NCBI GenBank assembly: GCA_022575985.1
Contig: JAKSXM010000132.1
Span: forward strand, 2,356,001 to 2,420,000
Origin: Anagrus nilaparvatae
Taxonomy: Eukaryota; Arthropoda; Insecta; Hymenoptera; Mymaridae
Direction of reading: 5' to 3'
Length of the DNA: 64,000 bases
Positions within the stretch are counted from its first letter, which is position 1. Each line of letters opens with the position of its first letter. The notes under the pieces are model-generated. The model made no database searches. It was given only the letters and a program-made list of their open reading frames with translations, and had not been told where the DNA came from. The position numbers and the translations under genes were made by a program. Of this stretch, positions 25,201 to 35,830 are shown piece by piece.

Positions 25201-28200
25201 ATATATATCTATTTTTTATTTATGGAAAAAATTTGATTTTAAAATCAGCACGTACGTAAATTTTAAATTCAAATAAATTTTTTATTTAGTGAATAAATTT
25301 TTTTTTTGTAATTTAATTTTATTTAATTTAGTTTTTATGAAAATATTAAATTTTGCATGTGAATTGAATTTTATTAAAAGGAAAACTGTTTGTCAAAAGG
25401 ATAAATTTATTGTGTTAAAGATAAAGTTTTATTTGAACTATTTAAACTAATAGGTATACTTAGAAATATAATATTTTATCTATACGGAAGCAGTTTTCAT
25501 TCAAAATTTTTCAATCCAAAAAATCACATTAAAATTTGGATCGAATTATTTTTAATTTATTTTCTTTTGTGCTACAGATGTAAACTACGTTTACAAAAAA
25601 AATCTGGTTGCGGCAACTGGTCTTTCGGTTATGGCAAACGAAATTTTGTTTCCTTTAAACGATTTCAAACGGCATGAAACTTAAAAAACAAATTATTTTC
25701 ACTAACTTAAATTCGGTACCACCGCGGCATGATAAGACTTAAACAAAAATTTTCTTTAGGTATTATGTCTTTTGCAGTCACTTGAAAGAAAATTAAAATT
25801 CTAGCTGCTATAAACAGAATTCCAGTAGTGGAAACCAGAATTCCTGAAATATCAACCAGAAAATTTCAGTTGCGTCAACTGGATTTTTTTTTCAGTGTAT
25901 TACACATTTCGCAAAATATTCAAATTGAGTGTAAAAACTTTAATATAATTTAAAAAAAATTTGTTAAAAAAAAATAAATTCTTAATCTTTAATTCGTCTT
26001 GAAAAGTACAACGAAATCATTAATAAACAAACAAGAGCAACCCACGCCTCTTCCTGTCCATCCTCTTTCTCTGTTCAAAACTCTGCCGACATTTACGCGC
26101 GAGCGCACACGTGTTACTGGTCAATACGCTAACAATTTCGCAAATACCTTAATTATAATAATAACAATAATAATATCGGTAATAACAATAATAATTATAA
26201 TTGTAAAAAACAGATGATTAGATTTTCGCTTCGAAGCACTCAGTATTCAAAAACTAGAAATTATTTTTAAAAAACAGTGCACAATGCATATTGGAAAAAA
26301 TATTTGCATACATTCATTATAAAAAAAAGTGTATTTAGGTATCAGTCGCCAATGTACAGTGTTTTAAAAAAGAAAAAGCTGAATACATATTTAAAAAAAA
26401 TCGTTAATTATAATCGATGATCTTGTACCGACTTGATGAACATGTGCATGGAGCCGAATTTTCAACGTGGTTAATTTAACTAAGCTCTTCGTTAGAGAAA
26501 ATGAATTTAAATACGGTTAAGATGCTTCTCTTTATAGTTCATCTAGTATGTATAACTTGTTAAGCTTTCTGTGTTGTATGTACAAACGTTAATCGATTAA
26601 TAAAAAGGACGAAAAAAAGGATTCAATTTTTTCTTTTTTCTAAAAAGGGTTAAAATGAAAGTGCTTAAGTGCGTGTAAAAAAATATTGTACACTTTAAAT
26701 TAATAAATGTATTGTGTATGTGTGTTGTTTACTGGCAGTTGGTTCAGAATTTGTGCCTGATGAAATAAATCGAGATTTTTTATGGAAATGGATTTATTAT
26801 GAAAATATTTTTTAGACGTTTGTTACTGAAGCTTGGTGAGTTAAAAATGAGTTTTAATTTAATATTAAAATAATTGTGAAGAATATTAAAAAAAATCTAG
26901 AAAATCTGCACAAATGTTCTAGTTTCCTTGATAAAAACAACCACTTATGGACATATTTCCATAAATTTTATACACTAGTAATATAATATACTATTTAAAT
27001 TAAATTTAAATTAAAAAATAAGTCTGCTTAGCTAGCGTACCCAGTAAATTAAAATTACATTTTTTTTACAAAGTAACGCAGGCAATGAAATTTGATATTT
27101 TAAGATAAAAATTTCTTAAACAACGCTAATTTATTAAATTTTCATAACTAATTAGTTTTTGTAAGTCTTGTAAGGTAAAATTATTTATTTACTTACTTAT
27201 TTTTTGAAAAAAAGTAGGAAAAAATGTTAAAAGTAAAGGAAAAAAAAAAAAAAAAAAAAAATAAATATCAATAATGTAATAAGAAAAAAGAAAAATAAAA
27301 AGAAAAATATATCATAGTAAAGAATTTTCTATATACGTTATAAGCTTATGTGTATGAAAGCGAAAACTTTGGTAAGTTGTCACAAAGCATATTTACATAC
27401 GAAGCCATGGTCAAAGCTCTTATATTTCACACAGCTTCTTATAAAAGCACATCTCAATATATACAATCCCATGTCTTTTCTTAGAAATGAATCCTTTATT
27501 TTGCATATATTTTAAATCTAAAAGATATATGTGTATATGGCTAAATCCATTAATTTTTGTAACAACTGTTTATCTTTCTAAACTGTAATTCATTTTTTTT
27601 AATTAGGGTAATTAATAAAAAAAAAGGTCGCTAAAAAAGTCATCAAAGTTGGATAATTTGATTTTTTTTAATTTTAGATATAAATATTCAAATAAAATAA
27701 GACTATTAAATATTTTAATGAAAAAACGATATATTTCAGGTAATAATAATAATATTAAATTAAATAAATAAAAAATTATTATTATTAGCTGAATTATATC
27801 GTTTTTTCATTAAAATATTTAATTATCAATAATGTCCAGCGTATTTCAAAATTATGATAAAACAAGTAAAATTGTAACTAAAACAACTGATTACAATAAT
27901 AAATTAAAATTTTGGCTCCGATGAAGTCTGCTTGACTGTTTTATGTATTATTGTGAAAAAATGTTTGCCACATTCGTTTAGCTTTTGAAATATTACAAAT
28001 AAAGCTTATAAAGGTCAATATTTGAATATCTGAAGTGAAATAAGTAGATTCCAAATTTTAAGATACTGAAAAAATTTTTTTAAATATTTGTATTGATAAT
28101 TTTTTCTATTTGTCCATGTAATTTTAGCTAAAAAAGGTTAAAAATATTGTGTTGCTCCAAGTCATTGAAGTCATGATTGTCATAATTAATTTTTATCAGT

Positions 28201-29780
28201 AAAATCACCAAAAAGAGCTAAACCTATTTTCAAATTAACAGTTTCTTGTAAAAATCAAAAATTTAAAATAGGCCAAATAGAAAATAAAAAAAGAAAAATT
28301 TATAAAAATACGGTGAAATTACCTGGACTTGAACATATATCGTATATTTATTCTTTTATTCAAATTCAAACTAAGACGATACATTGAAATGTATCAGTAA
28401 AGGATTTCGTTGTTTACTTAAAAATATTTATAAAAATAATTTTTATATAAAATTTGATATAAAATTCTAAAAAATTAATTAATATTTATTAAATCTAATA
28501 AACCTGATTAAAAATTTAATTATATAAGAATTCACAAATTTTCAATATTGAGATAAAAATTTTCTATGTATAGGTATAAAACGATTAAAAAAGAAAATCC
28601 TCTATTATATTCTATTATGTTCATTGTCAAGTTTTCAAAAGACCTGACTTTGATTCAAAAGAACCCTGATTAATAAAGGGTACTTTATGAGGAGAAATTT
28701 TATTGTAAATATTTTTCATTTAAAACCTAAAAATCGTTCGTATCAAGTTCACATTATAAATATTATCTTCAATTTTCACATGTATTTTTTTTTGTTGAAT
28801 TTATACAAGTGTCTGTGTGTATTTTTTTATTAATTAAAAAGTATTTATAATAAACAGTATTAAATTAGTGGTTAAAATTTTTTAGCTCAAATATTTAACC
28901 ATTTGATATGATATCCAAAGGAAAACAAAAATTATAATACGAAAAATATTGAATTGAAATTTGGTGAATGAAATTTTTGGATTAATCAATATTTAGGACA
29001 GCCGATATGAATTTTACTATTTAATAAAATATTTTGGGCTTATTTATATTTAAGATAGCCAAAATATATTTTTGCGTATCACAGGGTCTTTAAACACCCA
29101 CACATCCTGGGGTGATTTAGGGATCCAAACAATCCTAATTAGGTGTGTGCCTTTATTTTGGCACATTACCTGTCACACACTTGACAGTTGACTGTGCGCT
29201 GAGCGAAACAACCTTTGTATCTATCTTTCTGGTGCGAATTTTTCAGTTAATGATAAATGTGAGTGTAAATGCTACATGCATAAACCGGATTCCATAATTA
29301 TATATTATATGGAAAATTAACTTAACAATGAATGCTAATTTATTATACACATTTTGACCGTAAACGATTTTGCAGTACGTTAAAAAAAATAACAAGTTTC
29401 ATCATTGTAGAGACTGAAAAAAGTTGAATCCTAGTTTTGTCTACGTATATACTTTTATAAAGAAAGAAAAAAAATGTGGAACAAGATTAATGTTTTCAAC
29501 GAGAGGACGCGAGTCCGTTGAGATGAAATAAAAGAAGCCAACGAGTAGCAACAGTATAACGCAACGGGTGTAAAAGGATAAAAAAATAAAAAAAAATAAA
29601 AATTCGCATATTTATATATAAAAATATAAAGTATAGCAGGTTGAATCATGTTGTATATATATTCAGCAATTTTAAAATTTCAAGACTGAAATTAAATTAC
29701 ATCAAGAAAAAAAAATTAAATTACCTGAAATTTAATGAACATCTAGCTATATTTTAGTTACAAATTGGATAATCTCTGTG
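22233..29780. other. Long AT-rich stretch without recognisable genes
   Basis: About 7.5 kb without any coding sequence or mobile element that I can support. It holds scattered homopolymers (for example poly-A at 27239-27262), a 45 bp-arm hairpin at 27706-27827, and a few GC-richer patches. The patches lie near 22450-22520, 24355-24420, 26035-26130 and 29085-29260 and could be promoters, leader exons or enhancers. The block could be intergenic or a large intron; the sequence does not decide. Confidence 0.4.
27706..27827. repeat. Inverted repeat with ~45 bp arms
   Basis: TTAAATATTTTAATGAAAAA continuing through ACGATATA and a TAATAATAAT run is mirrored at 27777-27827 by its complement (ATTATTATTATTAGCTGAAT, then TATATCGTTTTTTCATTAAA). 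The loop is ~25 bp. It may be a tiny MITE or hairpin. Confidence 0.75.
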
Positions 29781-30391
29781 ATAGTCAAGGCGCCAGCAAT
29801 GTTAAATGCATCCAAAAATTCTACGATCATGGAAATATGGGTCCTCCTCAGTGAAACGTATGTATTTTTGGTCAGTAAAAAAGATTTTGAAGGTTTTATC
29901 CATTTTCCGATGGCCAGTTTGAGTCATGAACGCTATTTCATAAAAAATCGACAAAAAATTTGCCACATAGGTAAATTCTTGAAAACAATTGCTGATTGAG
30001 CCTATTTTTGGTACCGTACTACTAGGTACAGATTCGTAATACAAGGACCCAAAAAGTTACTAGATCATCGCCAATTTTGAGGTTAAAATACCACCATTTT
30101 GATTTTTAAAAATCTGTCTTCAAAATCGTGATCAGCCACTCCGAAAACCTAAGTCGGGTACCAAAAATAGGCTTAATCAACAAATTTTTTTCAAGAATTT
30201 ACTTATCTTGCAAAGTTTGTGTCGATTTTTTATGATATTGCGTTTATTACTCAAAACTGGCTATCAGAAAATGGATAAAACCTTCGAAATCGTTTTTAGG
30301 GATAAAAAATGCATACGTTTTCCTGACATGGATTCATTTCCATGCAGATAAGGTTTTTGGATGCATTTAACATTGCTGGTACCTTGACTAT
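29781..30391. mobile_element. Foldback/MITE, ~610 bp
   Basis: The ends are inverted copies (ATAGTCAAGGCGCCAGCAAT at the left, its near-complement at the right). The arms of about 220 bp include GTTAAATGCATCCAAAAA and GCCTATTTTTGGTACC. The central part near 30125 carries CGTGATCAGCCACTCCGAAA, a variant of the motif found in the 5788 foldback. The open frames on both strands (29778-30044) are mirror products of the arms. Confidence 0.8.
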
Positions 30392-32579
30392 GAGAAGATA
30401 TAGGAAATTTTAAACTATATGACTTTCCGAAACCAGCAGGTTTTCCGTTCGTACAATGAAGCCTTGGCTAAAAGTCTAGAATTTCGTTATCTCGGTGGCA
30501 AATAGCCCATTCAAAAAAGTCACCCTAATTCTTATGGCTTGCCTACTAAATAAAACTGAAAAAAAAAAACTAATAAACAATAAGATACATCCTAATATAT
30601 AACACACGTATACTTAGTTTTATTTTTGAATCACTTAGTCTACCATGAATTTGCGTCATCGTTTGTCGTACTAAAAACTTACTTAGTAATTTCGTAGCTA
30701 AGAAAATTTCTTGATAAATTTAAATTACATTTTCAAGTCTGATTGAGTGTGTAAGAGGATTTTCAAAGATTCAAGAATATAAGTACTTTTGAAACATGTA
30801 GTTTTCTTGCGTTGCTGCATGGTTTGATCTACTTTTATTTGACATGAAATAAAAGTTTTTCATTTAATGACGTATACATAATTAATTTAAAAAAAAAATT
30901 TATAATTGAAAAATAGATGTATTATTATTTAAGATGTTTTTTATAAGTTCTAATTTAATAGAAATAATAATATTTTTAAGGAAAAAATACACGGTTAAGT
31001 TGCTTTGCTTGAAATTTCAAGAGTATTTAATTTTTAGGATACTCTTCTGATTTTATTTTCAGAAGACTTAAATTAAAATTCATATTACTCAAAAAAAAAT
31101 TTTTTAAACATATTTGCCCGAAATAATTTATTTATAACCAATATAACTACAAAAATTCTTTAATTTTAAGCGAATTTCGGTCCTTTTGAAAATTCAAGCA
31201 ATTGCTTAAAATTTTAAGCAAAGCAAGCTAGTAATAAGAAATAATTTTAGCAAAAAAAAAGTATTTATTTATTTCTCAGGTAGAAAAATAACATAAAAGC
31301 AACAGAATTTCTAGTATCAAGTTTTCTGTCACTGGATGAAAATTTTTACAAAAAGAAAGGAAAGAAAAAAGTAATAATTTTAAAAGATTGTCATTTTTTT
31401 CCCAGCCTTTCATAAATTTCTTAAAAAGGCATTATTCAATAAAATTTCCCGAAGAATACGAAAATTGAGTTCCAAATTCCAGAAATTTTTATCCGGTGAT
31501 AAAAAAGCTGCTCCCAGAAATTTATCTCGGTGCCCAGAGCTGTTATTTTTTCCCCAGGGTTCTCCTGAAATAATTCTAATTTAAAAATCGAATTCTGAAC
31601 TCCTGAATTTTAAAAAACTACATTTAAGGTTACCTTGTATGTTTTGAATAAAAATTCAATTTTATAAAAAAATCCATAAAAATAATGTTCTGTACGTACA
31701 TATATTGTTTTACCATTTTCTTCTATATATATACCGTCATTTAGCCTAGAGACTATATTATCACGTTAGATAAAGTCCGATACTTTTTTTTTTAACGTAT
31801 TCGGGTACATTTTTTTTTATCTTGTATAAGTATATATGAAAAAACTATATTGAATTTAGTTACTGAAGAAGATAATTTATGTGAATTCGATAATACTATT
31901 AGATAAAATATTTATATAAGAATATTTTTTACACATAAGAGTTTATAAAATTTTTAATTTAAAATAAAAATTACTTAATGTTAAAACAAGTTTTAGTTCA
32001 AAATTATTTAAGCTTGCATTTGATAAAGTTGAAATAATTAAATTAATAACATTATACCTCGAATAAGACCAGCAATTGGCTAGTTTTAAAAACATCTGAA
32101 AGGTACAATTCTTGCAGAGTAACCTCTAGGTGCAAAATTACCCAAAATAGACCCATTTATAGTTTTTTGAAGTTTTTCTATTTATTTAGCTATGTATTAG
32201 TTATAATTTTAAAATAATTTTTTATTTTAAGATGCAAATTTTTTTAAGTTATAGATATATCAATAGTTATAAGAAGAAATTACGAGTTAAATTAATGATT
32301 TTTTGAAATTCTTTCTGTTTTTACTCAATAAAATATGCTAAAAAAACATCTTTTTTCGATATCGTAAAATTAAGAGTTTTATATTTTTAAACTATTTTTA
32401 AAATTTTCATAAGATTATTGTGCCCTCTTAAACCATTTGGGAGTTTTCGAAGCTTTGTATAAAAATAAATATTTATTAGTAGTTACTATATTTTTTATTT
32501 AATTGCTTAAATTTTTTTTTTTAGACATTAAAAAGTTATTCCGGTTAGAGTCATTAAGTTCAAGTTGTTATTCAGTAGT
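30392..32579. other. AT-rich non-coding stretch
   Basis: No gene or clear element is visible in these 2.2 kb. Confidence 0.4.
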
Positions 32580-32835
32580 ATGGCACACTATGATTCCTCA
32601 TTAACAATAACAAAATGACTATTCTCCTCAAGAAATAGTTAATATTTTGATGATTTTGGGAGAAGCAAGAGGATGTTACCGAGAGGCTGCCCCGCTATAT
32701 GCCGAACGTTATCCAAGTAGACGCATCCTCATGATGCAAGAATCCGATTTTTATACTGTAACTGTAAATTTTAGTGGCATCAAAATATTTCGCAAACAAA
32801 TTAAAATTATTTATTATACATATGAATATGCTTAA
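32580..32835 (+). pseudogene. DUF4817-type mobile-element reading frame, decayed
   Basis: A start MAHYDSSLT at 32580 breaks by a one-base shift. It then continues in the next frame as SPQEIVNILMILGEARGCYR and AAPLYAERYPSRR. This is the DUF4817 helix-turn-helix-like region commonly found at the start of transposon-encoded proteins in insects. After SRR the match stops and the frame runs on by chance. Faint further pieces (DGAQPLTAHEFLQ near 33020-33060) may be the remainder of the same element. The frameshift and stops show that it is dead. Confidence 0.6.
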
Positions 32836-33828
32836 TTTGCTTTACTATATGCTTAATATACCATATAAATATTAGGATGCAAGTTTGATCACTGCCAATG
32901 CTTATATAAACCCGTAAACGCATTTCGCTTGCGAGATTAAAAGTAATTAAAAAGTTTACTGATAAAGTTATTTCTGTTGTACAAAACATTCATATTTATC
33001 GGAAAAATTCATACATGATGGTGCACAACCCTTAACTGCTCACGAATTTCTGCAAAGTATTTATAATCTTCGTCAAATAAATTTAATAAAGTCAGAATTC
33101 CAAATAAAAATAATTACAAAAATAAATTATTCTGAAAGAAGTTTATAAGGTAATTGAATTTATTTTTCATTAAATTTTATTTTTTTATCATGAGTAGTAC
33201 TAAACTATATCAAAGTACTGACTCAATTTATATTTACTAAAAAAATTACGATTTGATTTAAATTATCCTTTTTTTTCCAAATACCAAAATTTATTAGATA
33301 AAAAAAATACTTAAAATAATTTAACCTACATTTAAAATATTCATTTTAACATTACTATATATACGACTTTTACGTCCTGCAAGTAAAATATAATAAAAAA
33401 AATGACATCAATCACTTTAAAAAGTACATCATTTTTTTTGTATAAAAAGTAAATATATATATAACTTTTTTTTGTTAAAAAAATAATAAAGCAACTTAGC
33501 TCACTTTGAAGACAAATATATGTGTCATCCATCTCATTTTTCTATATACCATTTTCTAAATTGAGCATATACTACAGAACGTATATAAATGTTATCTAGC
33601 TTCAGGGTGTCTTTTTGCAAAAAAAAAACAATATCAGACTATTTCAAGCACCTTTTCACTGACTACCTTAAATTCATAGTAATGTATGATATATGTGTGA
33701 ATATATGGATTTAGGTCTGTATTTTTTTGTACATAAAGAAATGTAGAATTGTGTTTTGAAGCAATTTTACAGTAAATTTTTACTTTTTTGTTATTTTAAA
33801 CTAATTTAAATATTTATAGAGAGAAATT
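32836..33828. other. AT-rich stretch with possible transposon debris
   Basis: Apart from faint continuation of the decayed element near 32880-33100, I see nothing here. Confidence 0.3.
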
Positions 33829-34068
33829 ATGGAATCAAAATTAAGGATCTTTGGTTGCAAAAAATCTAATTTGACTAATGCTTTTTGAAACTTTTTCGTT
33901 AATGATCACACTTTTGATGTTATGGGAGTAGCGGAGACACAACTGGCAGGTGTTATCGACGATCAATTAGTAAGCATAGATGGTTACAGTTTACTCAGAT
34001 AAGATAGAAACACACAAGGTAGGGGACTGATCTTATATATTCGTAATTCACTTTGTGACGGGGTCATT
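33829..34068 (+). pseudogene. LINE endonuclease fragment
   Basis: One frame, with TGA and TAA stops inside, reads FDVMGVAETQL, then DDQLVSIDGYSLLR and DRNTQGRGLILYIRNSL. These are the N-terminal motifs of the apurinic-type endonuclease of non-LTR retrotransposons (Jockey/CR1-like). The rest of the endonuclease and all of the RT are missing, so this is a short dead fragment. It ends abruptly near 34068 in AT-rich sequence. Confidence 0.75.
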
Positions 34069-34357
34069 TTATTTAAAATTATTAAATATTAATAATTCAT
34101 TCAAATGAAATTAAATTAAATCATCATTATTATTATTGTTTCATTTATATATATTTCATACTTAATTACTGTAAATAATGAGAGAATGGACAGTATCAAA
34201 AGAGAGATAGAGAGGTGAAGAATGGCGTGCGCATACTAAGAACATCCGGCATCTTCAGGTCCGACGGCCAAAAGCACGACCGGAATTGCATAATCTGCAC
34301 CCATACGAAACAGGCAGTGCGCAACATGCTCCGGTTATTAATTATTAATTATTATCC

Positions 34358-34375
34358 ATCCCACGTTGGGCGCCA
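34358..34375 (-). other. LTR-element primer-binding site (tRNA-Lys type)
   Basis: On the minus strand this reads TGGCGCCCAACGTGGGAT, which matches the tRNA-Lys primer-binding site used by many LTR retroelements. An LTR end (ending ATCACAA on the minus strand) would lie just to the right, and the leader of the internal region to the left (about 34160-34357, GC-richer). This does not sit in the correct place to be the start of the Gag-Pol remnant at 35239-38640, so it marks a separate or rearranged copy. The LTR limits are not resolved. Confidence 0.55.
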
Positions 34376-35238
34376 TTGTGATGGTACGGGTTTCCAGAAA
34401 TAAATACTAAAATTTTATTTTAACGTCGCTCTGGCCTTGAATCCCAAGTCGTTGAGTGATAAAAACAATAATACACATTTAACTATTAAAATGATACAAA
34501 TAATACTTTATAAATTCAAAAAATTAATTTTTTAAATAATATTTACAAATTTAATGGTAAATATTTCTTAATTTTACTAATTTACATTTAATGTGTTATT
34601 ACTTTTCAATCACGCAGTACTTCTGCAAAAAGAACAAATTCAAAACTCAAATTTAAACATCCGTGTATATATTTATCAAGTAAATATTAATATTTTTTAT
34701 TAAATGTAGTTTACAAATTATTGTATGCAAAAAAATTTATTTTAAAATAATAAATTATTACTTATTTAATAAATATGAAACTACAAATTTAAGAATAGTA
34801 TTCAATTTGTGATTTTATTCACTATAACCTTAGTGCGCGCGCTTTGTATAATAAACAAACACTATGGCGTCCTTGCTGCTAAAACCCCGTTATAAAATTT
34901 TCTTCGTTTAATTACACGAAATTTCCCACGTATACCTCATATTTGGAAAGTACCAATAAATTCTTTAAGCTTTGAACTTTCAATTTATCACTATCTGCAT
35001 TCGAGAATTCGCAATTTGATGGTAAAAAAAAACAACTTCCTGAATTCTCCCCATAAGACTAATGTAAAATTTATTTATCTTTTTACCCTTATATCTCAAA
35101 ATTTTGCACAACAATCGACTATAAGACCCATACCATTCGATTCCTGAGGCTTTTCTCTAACAACTTGTATATGTCTTATTTGGGGAATTCATTGGCCAGA
35201 GCGTCCTTAAAAAATGTAAAAAAAAATGATAAAATTTA
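34376..35238. other. Possible LTR and unassigned sequence
   Basis: On the minus strand the sequence next to the primer-binding site should be an LTR. The GC-richer patch at about 34830-34890 could lie in its promoter. No second LTR copy was found to fix its limits. The rest, up to the RT fragment, is unassigned. Confidence 0.3.
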
Positions 35239-35830
35239 TTAATAATCAAAAATTAAATATTTACAAGATTTGCCGTAATAATATTGAGCGCCAGACAATT
35301 TATTAATATAAAAGGCAAGGGACATACCTAATTTAATTATGTACCGTGCGTTGCGCGGTTTATCAAGAATCGAGTCAATATTGGTAATTGGATGTACGCG
35401 CTTGCGCGTCACGGAGTTTAAGTAACGATAGTCAATACAGAAACGAAAACCAGAGCCATCTGTCTTTAGAGCTAGAACAGGAGGACTACACCATGGACTT
35501 TGAGCCGGTTCTATGATATTCTTTTCTAATAATTTGTCGACTTCCTTTTGTATAGCCACCAAAACAGCTGGTGAATATCTTTTTGGATTTTGCCATACAG
35601 GTTTAGGGTCCTCCCACTCAATGACAAGTTCAGCTTGATTAGTAATATTCAACTACTTCCCTGGTTTCTCAACTAACCTATTAACTAGCTCTTCGACCAG
35701 ATGTTCTTACAGGATAAAAGGCTTTAGCAAGAACTCCCTCTAACTTTTTACCTACGTATTACCTAGTTGACCCAGTGTCAATTAAGGCTCTTACAGGCGT
35801 CCGATAATGTCTAAATCGATATAATAACGT
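35239..35830 (-). pseudogene. Gypsy-like protease and reverse transcriptase remnant
   Basis: On the minus strand a retropepsin core (ALIDTGSTR, about 35766-35795) is followed after stops by an open frame at 35652-35239. This frame has the N-terminal RT motifs of Ty3/Gypsy elements: a VxQNPKRYSP-type entry, LLEKNIIEPAQSPWCSP, and GFRFCIDYRYLNS. The RT ends before its YxDD box, where the element is truncated, so it cannot be active. The Gag pieces lie upstream on the same strand, so this is the pol part of one degenerate LTR element. Confidence 0.8.

Noticed and set aside
29778..30044. Overlapping frames on both strands of about 73-80 codons
   Set aside because: They lie within the left arm of a foldback element and match nothing.
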